A stretch of DNA of 64,000 bases from Closterium sp. NIES-65 (taxonomy: Eukaryota; Streptophyta; Zygnematophyceae; Desmidiales; Closteriaceae), in assembly GCA_948144175.1 (NCBI GenBank), contig CANXME010002127.1, forward strand, positions 868,001 through 932,000. Reading direction: 5' to 3'. The notes beneath the pieces were generated by a model. That model searched no databases. It was not told where the DNA came from and saw nothing but the letters and a program-made list of their open reading frames with translations. Below, piece by piece: positions 11,543 through 20,775 of this stretch. Position 1 is the first letter of the stretch. Every line of letters begins with the position of its first letter. The translations under genes were made by a program, and so were the position numbers.

Positions 11543-11667
11543 TGTGAAGAATGAGGAATGAATGAACTAGCAAGCAGGTGGGTACAAGTAGGAAAACCTA
11601 GAAATGTTGTACCCCATATAGTCTACCCCAGTACAGCCTACACAGACTATAGCATATAAGTTTGACA
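11543..11667 (-). repeat. E1 5' LTR
   Basis: TGTGAAGAATG...TTTGACA on the plus strand. The PBS complement CTATACCA ends at 11542, and the TSD GTTAC follows at 11668-11672. Confidence 0.9.
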
Positions 11668-11672
11668 GTTAC

Positions 11673-11945
11673 GCGAAGATCAAAGGTCAGCAACCTTTGA
11701 CTCAACAAAATACAGAGCGACAGCAAGGACAAACAACTGACTCGGTATTGAGCAGTTGCCCGAGTCGTCATTGTATCAAACCGCAACAGCAAAACAGTTA
11801 GATGCACCCTTTCATATTCATTGTAATCTTATAAAAGCCTTTGTATTACTTGCTATAATCAATCTCTTGCTCTCACACACTAGTGCAAGTTGGTTCAACA
11901 AGTTCACTGAGAACGCTTTCGCAACTACAACATTCCTACCCAGGG
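11673..11945 (+). repeat. C0 3' LTR, right part
   Basis: Continuation of the LTR from 2333 after removal of E1 and one copy of GTTAC. It carries TATAAAA at 11830-11836. It is AT-rich in the R/U5-like part. The right boundary is approximate because the 5' LTR is not in the window. Confidence 0.5.
11830..11836 (+). promoter_or_regulatory. TATA box in C0 LTR
   Basis: TATAAAA lies well inside the LTR and downstream of U3-like sequence, as expected for the LTR promoter. Inferred from position only. Confidence 0.4.
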
Positions 11946-12177
11946 TCTTAGCCTTGAAAGATCCTAAAGGCTTTTCTCAGCCCAACACTATTCACCCGGA
12001 ACTCCGCGCCTCCTGGTTGCTTGGAGACCCCTTCCGCCCCCCTTAGTCCTTCCTTTTTTTTTAGCCGTGCCGGTGGTTATCCTTGGGATATGGAAATAAC
12101 GTGTTTCCTATGTACGCCGTTGAGCTGTTGGTTTGTGTAAACCATATTTCTAGCTGCTCTATGCTATGCTGTACATG
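11946..12177. other. Undetermined sequence between C0 and the hAT element
   Basis: Mixed-composition sequence with a T-run near 12051-12062. No open frame or repeat family was recognised. It may be the C0 LTR end plus flanking host DNA. It continues on the far side of the hAT element at 14099-14193. Confidence 0.4.
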
Positions 12178-12185
12178 GTCTCGAC

Positions 12186-12198
12186 CAGGCCCTCAGAT
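12186..12198 (+). repeat. hAT terminal inverted repeat, left
   Basis: CAGGCCCTCAGAT, repeated in inverted form at 14078-14090. The TSD GTCTCGAC precedes it. Confidence 0.9.
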
Positions 12199-12381
12199 TG
12201 GTTTGAGGGTATGCTGATGGATCAGCGTGCCCCTGCCAACCAGGTGTCCAAATCAGCGTTGGTGGTTTTCAATATACTGATCCTGTCAGGGTAAAATTTT
12301 CCACTGTACTGATCCTTCAGTGTAAAAAAGTCCAAAATAAATATACCTAACCTAACCTACCTAACTAGTACTACTAGAGAA

Positions 12382-12932
12382 CTAGCTCATGTCATCATCT
12401 GAAGAAGAAACGCTACTGCTACTGCTGCCACCATCATCACTCTCACTGTCATCGCCTGTAGAACCACTCATGCCCTCATCTAGCTCCTCCTCCACCTGCA
12501 CCAGCCGGCGGCCACTCCCCTTAACAAACTTGGCCTTTGCCCGCTCCTTCTCTGGCGCAGCTTGCTCCTTGCGCTTGCTGGGGCGCCTGTTCCTGGTACT
12601 CCGCCAGATGTCCACCACCTTGTCCCAGTCCATGTCGTAGTCGAGCAGCGACATCGCCATCAAATCTCCCAGCTTGGCGTTGCAGAGACTCGTCCGGCGC
12701 CACGACTTTATCACATTCTGGCGGGAAAACCCGCGCTCGCACTCGACTGTGCTGAGCGGCAGTACAGCGACGGCAGCCCACAGACGGACTAGGTTGGGGT
12801 AGCTGGTTTGCCAGTCGCTGGTCTGCAAAATGGCCTTCAAGCCTGCGTGAAAGGGCTGCTCTTCCTTGGGCACAGTGGAGAGCACCGACAGGAACGTGCG
12901 CAGCTCCGCTCGAGCTGCACGCTTCTGGACAC
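12382..12932 (-). CDS. hAT transposase C-terminal fragment (hAT dimerisation domain), last exon
   Basis: Open frame of about 183 codons ending in TAG at 12382-12384. The middle part has the hAT C-terminal signature: LWAAVAVLPLSTVECERGF, then SRQNVIKSWRRTSL and LGDLMAMSLLD, known in the family for dimerisation and part of the active site. The last 70 residues are a basic stretch (RNRRPSKRKEQ, KAKFVKGSGRR) and an acidic Ser/Asp tail (SSSSSVSSSDDDMS). The frame is open further upstream to a Met at 12993, but a good splice acceptor (CCTGTTTGGCAG, minus strand) ends at 12933. The acceptor pairs with a donor at 13048, so the frame before 12932 is more likely intron. Complete hAT transposases are much longer; this is only the C-terminal end. 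Confidence 0.75.
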
Positions 12933-13048
12933 CTGCCAAACAGGAGAGCACAACCGGGTAGAAAGTCAAGCTCTCAACATGGCAATAACGCAACCACGGA
13001 AACGACTACGCATGCACGCAGAGCATAGGGGTTCCGTCTCTAGCTCAC

Positions 13049-13178
13049 CTGGCAGCGTCAGGTTGACGGTTCCGTGTGGGTTCGGGAGCGGCAGGTGTAG
13101 ATCCGACAGCGTCAGGAGTTGATGCGGCAGCGAAAGGCATTGATGCGGCAGCGACAGGCGTTGATGCGGCAGCGACAC
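13049..13178 (-). CDS. Tentative upstream exon of the hAT transposase fragment
   Basis: On the minus strand CTGCCAG followed by GTGAGCTAG is a strong splice donor at 13049/13048. Splicing to 12932 removes a 116-bp intron and keeps the phase of the downstream frame (a Gly codon is completed across the junction). The exon itself is mostly an 18-to-21-bp tandem repeat that is open in more than one frame. A 124-codon frame with VAAAST-type repeats over 13045-13419 is the alternative reading. The start codon is therefore not settled. Confidence 0.35.
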
Positions 13179-14077
13179 GAGTTGATGCAGCAGCGACAGG
13201 AGGTGAAGCGGCAGCGCCTACATGCGTCGAACACTCGCCCTGCGTCCAGATGGTAGGTGCCTCGGGGCCAGTGGAAGGGAACGGCACGGCTTGAGCTGAC
13301 GGCGGGACTAACGCGGGAGCAGCGTGAACGCGTCGTAAAAAGTCTAAGCCAGTAATAGCGGCTGGCCTCGTGCCTGCGACGGGCGGAGGGCCGTCACCTG
13401 CGGGCGTCGAAACCGCCATGGCTGCTCAGCACTGCAGAGCATGCCGAGCTTGAGGGAGAAGCTACTCCTGCTTCAGCTCGAACATCACTTCCTGCAGGGG
13501 TTCACGAGGAGTGCAGGAACAGAATGAGGGAGCAGATGGGGGTACCCTCTCTCCCGAGCTGCGATGACGAGGGATCTTGGTCCAGGCCAGGGTTTCCGTC
13601 TTCCCAGGCAAGATGACAACACCCCCACTCCACTCTGCCATCCCTGGCGTGTTGGCGTGGACCCTGCCACCAGTGGTGTGTTGTCTGTGTTCTCATTGGG
13701 CAGTTGCGAACTAGGTTAGCCGTTCTCTGGTATTCTGGCTTCCAGCGCGGCAAAACGGTTCGGCGCGCACTTGCTGTAAATACAGCGCATGTGAGAAGAT
13801 TCCAAGTGTGTGTGGGGTTTCGTGAATCACGCGAAGGAACAGCCTGTACACGCGTCGCCCCCCCCCCTTTCCCCCGGCCGGTCAAATCCGTTTCAGGGTG
13901 ACGCACTGAAGTATACTGATTCCTCAGTGTAACTCGTTCAGAAACACACAAAACCGTCAGTGTGGCAAACTCACATTTACTGAAATTTCAGCCCAAAATG
14001 GAAGCATTTACTGATTTTCCAGGGAAAACGAAATTCAGAGCTACAAAATCAGCGTAATCAGCGTGTTTTACGCTGAC

Positions 14078-14090
14078 ATCTGAGGGCCTG
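14078..14090 (-). repeat. hAT terminal inverted repeat, right
   Basis: Inverted copy of the left terminus, followed by the second GTCTCGAC. Confidence 0.9.
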
Positions 14091-14098
14091 GTCTCGAC

Positions 14099-14193
14099 CT
14101 TATATAACCTTAATCGTCGCGATTTGTACCCTGTTTTGTCGCGAGCCCAAAAGGAGCTTGAACATAACCGTGTTAGCAACCCCAAGGTAGGCC
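14099..14193. other. Undetermined sequence between hAT and EL
   Basis: Right-hand continuation of 11946-12177 after removal of the hAT element. No gene or repeat recognised. Confidence 0.35.
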
Positions 14194-14465
14194 TGTTATG
14201 AATGAACTTGCAGAGTGCGCGGTTAAACGAATAACGAGAATGGTTGACTACTGAATGACGATACAATAAGAATGGCACGACTAAATTGGGGAAGTCATAG
14301 CGAGGCGAGGAGGTCGGGCGAGGATGGCTCGGTGATGATTGCGATTGGTGCGGAGGCGACTCGGGAGTGGTTCGGTGCGACGAAATAGGAAGAACAGGTT
14401 CGTCGCGTGACCCTCAGAATGGCCTCACTAACGAGTGCCTCAGTAAGGATTTGTAAATCCTTACA
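14194..14465 (-). repeat. EL left LTR
   Basis: TGTTATGAATG...ATCCTTACA on the plus strand. Its outer 87 bp match 19279-19365. It is followed by the complement of a polypurine tract, CTCCCACCTT. Confidence 0.6.
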
Positions 14466-15523
14466 CTCCCACCTTCTAAATAAGGCAGCCTTGTACTGAA
14501 AACATACCCCACACTAGCAAGGATTCCGTAGATCTCCTCTTTAGCTGAATCCGACGGCTGAGATGTCTTCGATAATAGTTTTGAAAAGGTTGGAATGTCA
14601 GCCGTTGATGAAGCTAGATATCAATCTGACAGTCGACGATGAACCGGTCCAAATGAATTGAAAGTTGGAATGTGGGCCGTAGATCGAATTCGATGTTGAT
14701 CTGACGGTCGAAGGTGACGCGAGAAGGGAGGGAACTGCTGACGCGAAATTCAATCGCGATGTAGCAGAAACCGTTGATCGTGTCGGTGTGATCGCGATCG
14801 TCCGTCGTACTGACGCATCCTGACAAAGTCAAAATGGACCGAGGAAAACGCCAAGGAAAGAACAGTGCGAAGCACTTTCTCCCCCCCTCCAAGAAAACAC
14901 ACCAAAATGTTTCCCGCAGCTGCGCCGAAAATAAAAATCAGCAAAACTGGGTGTGAAGTCCCATTGATAAAACGAGTATAGTAAGAAGGCCAGGTGAAAT
15001 TGCGTCGGTGTGGAAACTTGATGATGAATCCGGGTATTACGTGCCCCAAACATCTTCTAGGGTGAATCCTTAGATGTAGACCGAAAACCGCAGCGGAAAA
15101 TCCATGTTACTTGAGCTGAACATTTTTGTCTTCACGTTGCCAGAATCAGCCGATATCTTCAACAGTTGCCTGGCAGCACCTGACGTGGCGAGTGCAAAAT
15201 CGTTTGTCGTGGGCGGGTCGAGCTGGGCGACTTGTCGCTAGAAGAGTTGGAAGTCCCGTCCCGATATCCTCTGGCCGTGAAATCGGGGAAGGCGAAATGT
15301 CGTCGATGAAGGCGAGAAGTAGCGAGTTGATTGTCGAGGGTCGGCGATGGTCGTTGAAATTGTAACAAAAATCGAATAGCACTCCGAAAATGTTGGCGAA
15401 CGCGATCCACGGTCAGATGATGTCAGCACCTTCGGCGGCCTTGTCCAGACTCGCCGAGAATTTTGTCGTAATGGGCCGAGGGCTCCTGGGCAGAGATGAA
15501 AAATTGCAGTTGTCTCTCCCCGC

Positions 15524-15555
<32 letters not shown>

Positions 15556-16990
15556 ACTGTTGCTGCCGCCTTCTTCAGTTCGTCGTAAGTCGTTCGTACC
15601 CCTTGAAAACTCCGTATAGTTCCCGCAGTGTTGCCCCACGTGAATGTCGCGCGCGTTTAGCTAAACGCAGAATTCTCCTCCGAAATTGATGGCGCTCCTT
15701 GCTGAAAAACCTTACTTAAACACTCCGATATTGCCGCTCGGATCAAATCCCGTAAATCCGCAGTTGCAGTTGCAGTTCGCCTCCAAAAATCTCGGACGTA
15801 CTAGAGCCGCCCACTCGGTCACCATCAGTTTCCGTCGGTTACCCGACCCCAGCATGTGGGTTCAATCGAGAACCGGGGACTGCCCGTGGGTTATTTCGAG
15901 ACCGAATTTCACGGAACCTAGTAGCATCAACGCCGTTGACTCCGTCATCGAAACTGCTCCCGCCGATGCTGCTTAACAAAATACCACGTTTCTCCCACCA
16001 GCGCTTTGCAGATGTTTCACCGCATCGCTCGTCGCCGGTCGATAAGTTCCCGAAGCTACGACTGCTCCCACGCTCCCTTTTTTCTGAAGAATTTCCCGAG
16101 GTGTGCGTTTAAACACCGGGGGTCCTTTGTATCCTTGCTGCTATGTTTCTTGCCAGGCAACTTTGAAAAGTGCTTTTCAGGCGAGTCCCACAACGACTCA
16201 ACCGCACTCCAAGAAGCGAAGAAATACCCACAACTTCATAATTTTTGGTCGTTCACTCCCCGTCAATTTCGCTTCCCGCCGTTCACCCAGCGTCCGCTTT
16301 TGTCGGATGGGGTATAGTCGGTGTTGCCCGCGCGAATCCGTCTACGGTGGAGGGGCAAAAACAATCGGAGTCGGGGACCCTTATTCAAAAGGAACTGTCG
16401 CCCAACCGTTTTGCAGCCCACCGCAAACGTCGCGCCACTAAACTCCACAGCTTCCCGGTCCCTGCTTCGCCGCTGCGACGTCACCTCGTGTAAACGCCCG
16501 AGTCAGGAGAAACCAGCGAACTGCACCAATGTTGTCCGTGCGGAGCCCCGATTTTTTCGCATGGTGTTTCACCCAGCCCGCTTTTGTCGGAGCAGAACAG
16601 TGCCGCAACTCCTACTTTGTTGTGTCTTTCCTGTACAGCTGTAGAACGGACACCAAAGCAGGTGCTTTTAACCAGTACAGGATAGGCTCGTGTTCACCCC
16701 CGTTATTCATCCGAATAAGGTCGATTGCATGAGTCAGAACCAGTAATCGGTGGGGATGGTGAGGTTCGGGCGAAGTAGGGCCGCATATCGGTTCCACCCG
16801 CTTTTATCTACTCCCCACGACGTTCTTCAACCCCCGCTTAGCCGCTGGGCAGTCTCTTTTCGCGTGTCCCGGCGGCCTGCACCACACTCCGAAATTGTCG
16901 GGGTAGCACCTTGAACCCCGTTCAATCGTGGGCTGCTGCGGCTGTCGCCGAAAACGGCTTCCTTGAACGGGGAAACCGATCTCGAAACTG
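14466..16990. other. EL interior, left part, no gene seen
   Basis: About 2.5 kb with no convincing coding frame: frames are short, overlap on both strands and match no retroelement domain. It contains a 30-base C tract (15523-15552) and recurrent short words such as CTTTTGTCGGA and GTTGATCTGACGGTCG-like units near 14600-14720. Confidence 0.4.
15523..15552 (+). repeat. Poly-C homopolymer tract, 30 bases
   Basis: Uninterrupted C run. It may form i-motif/G-quadruplex structure and is a likely site of sequencing length error. Confidence 0.9.
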
Positions 16991-16995
16991 TCGAA

Positions 16996-17173
16996 TGTCA
17001 GATTATAATGCTTGTCTAGCCTGCAGTGGGGTACTCTGTAGTGAGTACGGCCCCTTAGGGTTTCCTACTTGTATCTAAACTTTTGCTAGTCAATCCTCTC
17101 CTTTGTTCATTTCTCTCTTGCCTAGCTAGCTAAACCCTAGCTATGGCTCCTTACTGTGCTCACTCTTGTGACA
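16996..17173 (+). repeat. E3 5' LTR
   Basis: TGTCAGATTATAATG...CTCTTGTGACA. TSD TCGAA on its left. Confidence 0.88.
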
Positions 17174-18306
17174 TGGTTTCAGTGCATTTACGCTCCTGGC
17201 CTGTGGGCCCACCTAACTGCTTCCGCTGCTACTCTGTGTGTTGCACGCCCCGTGGCGTGCGACGGATTTTTCGTCCCGCTGCGCGCTCGGAGCGTGCGGC
17301 GGTTTTCTGCCCGCCGTGCGCCCCGAGGCGCGCGGCGCTTTCTGCCCGCCGTGCGCCCCGGGGCGTGCAGCGGTTCTCTGCCCGCCGTGCGCCCCGAGGC
17401 GCGCGGCGGCTTTCTGCCCCGTCGGTCCGCGCGTCGCCCCCGGCGGGCGCTTCGACGGGCGACGGGGACCAGCCCGTCGTCCCCGGTCGCCCGTCCCGGC
17501 CAGCGCGGGCTGCGCTAGTCCCGAGCGCGGCCCGTACGGGCTGCGCCAGGCCCGCGCGCGGCCCGTATGGGCTGCGCCAGGCCCGCGCGCGGACCGTACG
17601 GGCTGCGCTAGGCCCGCGCGCGGCTCGGGCCGCCTGCGCGCGGTTCGTCTGGCTGTCCCAGGCCCGTGGGCGGCCCGTTCTTCTCTGCCCCTGAGCTGCC
17701 CGCTGTCCCCCGTGCTTCTGACGGCGCCCCACCCCTGCTGCTGCCCGTTCTCCTGAATTAGGGTTTGGGGGTGGGGGGTATGGGGGTGCAGTTTCTGTGC
17801 GCCGTTCCACTACTCCTCCTCCTCCTTCATCTCCCACTGCTGCAGCTGCCGCTCAGGTGGGTGGGTGTGTGGGAGCCGAAGGAGTGGTGCTAGGGGGGTG
17901 TCGTGGGAGTGGAGCTAGGGGTGCAGCAGAGGGTGTGTGATAAGGGCGTGGCGCAGCTGGGGGAGGTTGAGTGGAGGCAGTCGTCGTGTCGTCAGCAGCG
18001 CCAGTAGTCCGGAGGCTACAATCTCCTGATGTGGCCAGTCGCCTGTGGGTCAGTTGCTCCAGTAAGGAGGCTACAATCTCCGCGGAGCCAGTTACTCCTG
18101 TAGTCCGGGCCCTTGCTTCGGTAGCCACTGAGCCATCAGCTCCTGTGTGTCTGCAGCTTCAGCAGTCGCCTCCCATCTTCACGCCCCAACAGTCTCTCCT
18201 CCTCCTCACTTGCCCTCTGTGATAGCCTCTAGCTTTGCTTGTGCTTGTGAACCTGCTCTAGGACTGCTTGCTGTACTGATGATAACCCACTTTGACTATG
18301 GGGGTG

Positions 18307-18484
18307 TGTCAGATTATAGTGCTTGTCTAGCCTGCAGTGGGGTACTCTGTAGTGAGTACGGCCCCTTAGGGTTTCCTACTTGTATCCATACTATTGCTAG
18401 TCAATCCTCTCCTTTGTTCATTTCTCTCTTGCCTAGCTAGCTATACCCTAGCTATGGCTCCTCACTGTGCTCACTCCTGTGACA
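18307..18484 (+). repeat. E3 3' LTR
   Basis: About 96% identical by eye to 16996-17173. TSD TCGAA on its right. Confidence 0.88.
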
Positions 18485-18489
18485 TCGAA

Positions 18490-19278
18490 CAGCTGGTAAA
18501 CAGCTCCAGGCTCGCAGTGTCGAACGAGTGTTTTTCGGGTGTTCAGTACCGATATGCCCTCGCGCTTGCGCCCCACTCCCGCTAAGTGCAATTCAGCCAC
18601 GTCGTTGTCTGTTGCAGCCCATAAGTGTCGGCGGGTCCAAAGTTCCCGTCTGTCCACAAGCACTTTTGCCGAAAATCGTCGACGACTCGCCTGCCAGTAC
18701 GGTAAGCGCCGTACTATCCGGTCGGACGGGATGATACTCAACCGCCACATAAGCCGGGCGGCTTGAGCGTCTACCTCTCCCAGCCGTCGGGATCCTCTGA
18801 CGCAAAACTCCATTTGCGCCTGGCGAATTCATCGAGCTGCCCTTTTCTTCATAGTAGAAACCTCCGAAAATCTTGCGCGCACGTTGACGAACAACCACGC
18901 CAACTGCTGCACCAGACGACGACTCCGAAATTTTCGTGCAGATGCCGACGTAGGACCGCTGACGCCCGCTGCCACACAAACTTCTGAAATCGTTGGTAAA
19001 TCGCAGCGAAATAGTAACTCACGTTTAACGTCGCGACAGCTACTGCTGCCCGTTGCTCAGGGGGGAGGGAGGCCACGGTCGATCGCGACCGTTTGAGGTA
19101 AGGATCTGGCGGTGCTGAGGAGTGCACGATAAAACCATGGCCGCGAAGAGCAACTAACCCGTTCTCTTGGCCGGCCTACGCAACTCCTGGACCCCAAGGC
19201 ATCCTTCCTCGTCCCCCCACCGAGGGGTATTACACTCTAAAAAGCGGGGTGAGCTAGGAAAGTAGCTCTGATACCAGG
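18490..19278. other. EL interior, right part (leader side), no gene seen
   Basis: Starts (in minus orientation) at the PBS next to the right LTR. Frames of 92 and 128 codons exist on the minus strand (18849-19127, 18593-18979) but carry no recognised domain and overlap each other, so they are not called as genes. Confidence 0.4.
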
Positions 19279-19675
19279 TGTTATGAATGAACTTGCAGAG
19301 TGCGCAGTAAAACGAATAACGAGAATGGTTGACTACTGAATGACGATACAATGAGAATGGCACATCTCAATAATGGGGGCCCCCGAAAAGTATGGTTTCG
19401 AGGGGTTGGTCTGAAGTAACAAGTTGAGCTGAGTGGGAAACCTTACATTCGACGCGTCGCGTCGAAACGAAATCGGCCCAAGCAGGGTCAGAACTCTCGA
19501 AATTGCTTGGGCAGACAGGTTTGCAGCTTCGGAAATCACTCGAGTGGTTGAGCAACTCTCACGGTGGCAGCTTCGGCCTTCAGGGAACCCCAGAACAAGG
19601 CTCTCGTGTCCTATTGGCTCTGGGTCTTGTCAGAAATTGCTGTGTTGGCATCGGATAAAATGGAATAATCTTACA
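19279..19675 (-). repeat. EL right LTR
   Basis: TGTTATGAATG...AATCTTACA on the plus strand. PBS complement GCTCTGATACCA lies two bases to its left. Only its first 87 bp match the left LTR. Confidence 0.6.
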
Positions 19676-20002
19676 CTGTCTGGAAACATTGACTGAAAAG
19701 CATGCATTTCATACTATAACTGTGCTCTAATGTTGGTATGATGATTAGTGAATGTTATACCTGTTTAGGGATATATTTTACGTCTGATTCCATTATCTTG
19801 ATGTATAAACTCCAGGTTTTGTTCATTAAGAATTATTGCTTAGCTTTCCTTCCATTAACATGATCAAACATATAATATACGTTTCATTAATGAACTGGCA
19901 CCACATTTTTCTGACATACTAACAATATTGTGATTGACCCAATAATAAAAAAAACATGTGCTTTTCAAAAGGCAACATTATATTGAAACGACATATCTTT
20001 GC
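19676..20002. other. AT-rich flanking DNA, no gene seen
   Basis: Strongly AT-rich sequence unlike the surrounding elements. No open frame of note. It grades into the 181-bp repeat at about 20003, so it is probably native chromosomal DNA next to the array. Confidence 0.4.
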
Positions 20003-20146
20003 ATGGCCTCGCTTGTCATCTCAGCCGGTTTAATGCCCTGTTGATAAATTTTACTCATGTTTCTTTTTTCCAATAGCGTCAACGATGTATCTATGTTCAG
20101 CCGCCCATTTTTTGAGATGATTTGCAGTTGTTTTGGATAGGCAAAT
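20003..20146 (+). repeat. 181-bp tandem repeat, block S1 (diverged edge monomer)
   Basis: Aligns to the monomer of 34862-35591 (TTTAATGCCCTGTT..., CCAATAGCGTC..., TTTTGGATAGGCAAAT) with many changes. It is joined to block S2 when E4 and one CAAAT are removed. Confidence 0.75.
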
Positions 20147-20276
20147 TGTCAGAATGAACAAGAGTGAATGCACTAGGAAAGTGTTGGGTACAAGTAGCAA
20201 ACCCTAAACTTACTGTGCCCCATAGTAACTACCCCACTACAGCCTAAACAAACTATAGTAGATATAACATTTGACA
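20147..20276 (-). repeat. E4 3' LTR
   Basis: TGTCAGAATGAAC...ACATTTGACA on the plus strand. TSD CAAAT on its left. Confidence 0.9.
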
Positions 20277-20775
20277 CACCCCCGTAGGCAAAGTGGGGGG
20301 GAGCAAGGGGTTACAAGACCAGTCAAGAAAGGCAAAGCAAGCTCAGGGTGGATCACAACGTCACCACACACTCTGAGCACAAGCAAAGGGCCGCAAGGCC
20401 AATTCACATGCAGAGGCATATATGCAACACAAACAGCACAGTGATCTCTACCGAGCAAGGCAAGCATGCAGGTATATATATAGATCACAGTACAAGCAAA
20501 GCGTACAGCAAGTGAGGAAAAGTGGGCACAAGCCATAGCACAGTGCAGAAACACTGATGATCACCAGACTGAAGTGCCTTGGTGAATATATCAGCAGTGT
20601 TGGCCCAAGTGGCCACGTAACGCAGACGAAGCTGACCACGCTGCTACAACTCTCGAGCCAGGAAGTAATGCATAGTGATGTGCTTTGTTATGTGCTCCAG
20701 TCTATGCTCCTCACACAAGGCAATGGCAGCCTTGTTGTTGACGTACAGCAGTGGAGGAGAACAAGGCCGCTCTCC

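Larger units (their letters stand above)
2334..11667 (-). mobile_element. E1: defective Ty1/copia element inserted in the C0 3' LTR
   Basis: LTRs 2334-2458 and 11543-11667 (125 bp each) differ at 2 positions, one of them the terminal base (A instead of T at 2334). The TSD is GTTAC at 2329-2333 and 11668-11672. A PBS (TGGTATAGAGTAGG on the minus strand) abuts the right LTR and a hairpin polypurine tract abuts the left LTR. E2 interrupts it at 3946/8142. Without E2 it is about 5.1 kb. It lacks most of gag, all of the protease and the first part of integrase, through one internal deletion near 10628, and the gag start codon is mutated. It is therefore a non-autonomous deletion derivative that must have moved in trans if the deletion came before insertion. 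Confidence 0.88.
255..11945 (+). mobile_element. C0: old, decayed Ty1/copia element, interrupted by E0 (left) and E1
   Basis: A plus-strand copia remnant with clearly lower GC and different codon use from the other copies in the window. Only the end of the integrase-RT linker, the RT, the RNase H and the 3' LTR remain. Gag, protease and integrase are absent or lie left of E0. The 3' LTR starts at 2212 after a purine-rich tract (GAAGTGAAGGGGAG). It is split at 2333 by E1 and resumes at 11673, where TATAAAA occurs at 11830. The right end is uncertain (about 11945). Many stops and frameshifts make this the oldest insertion here. Confidence 0.75.
12186..14090 (-). mobile_element. hAT DNA transposon, internally deleted
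   Basis: A 1,905-bp element with terminal inverted repeats beginning CAGGCCCTCAGAT at both ends and an 8-bp target duplication GTCTCGAC (12178-12185 and 14091-14098), the size hAT transposases make. Subterminal regions carry repeated TACTGAT...CAGTGTAA and CAGCGT words on both sides, likely transposase binding sites. The only recognisable coding part is the C-terminal hAT dimerisation domain on the minus strand. The BED zinc finger and most of the catalytic domain are missing, so it is a non-autonomous derivative. Confidence 0.88.
16996..18484 (+). mobile_element. E3: small non-autonomous copia-type LTR element
   Basis: LTRs 16996-17173 and 18307-18484 (178 bp) differ at about 7 positions. 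The TSD is TCGAA at 16991-16995 and 18485-18489. A degenerate PBS (TGGTTTCAGTGC) follows the left LTR, and ACTATGGGGGTG precedes the right one. The 1.1-kb interior has GC-rich tandem repeats (GTGCGCCCCGAGGCGCGCGG type at 17310-17420, CGGCCCGTACGGGCTGCGCC type at 17520-17640). A Pro/Ser-codon-rich segment follows. There is no gag, protease, integrase or RT, so it must be mobilised in trans. E6 and E0 belong to the same family. Confidence 0.88.
14194..19675 (-). mobile_element. EL: large LTR-flanked region without recognisable genes, interrupted by E3
   Basis: Both ends carry an LTR-like sequence in minus orientation (14194-14465 and 19279-19675). A tRNA-iMet PBS (TGGTATCAGAGC, minus strand) lies next to the right LTR and a purine-rich AAGGTGGGAG tract (minus strand) next to the left one. 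The first 87 bp of both LTRs (their U5 side) agree at about 97%, but the U3 sides do not align. The two ends may therefore belong to different elements of one group, or one LTR was replaced. Flanking 5-mers do not match. Without E3 the interior is about 3.3 kb and shows no gag or pol motif, as in large non-coding LTR derivatives. Confidence 0.5.
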
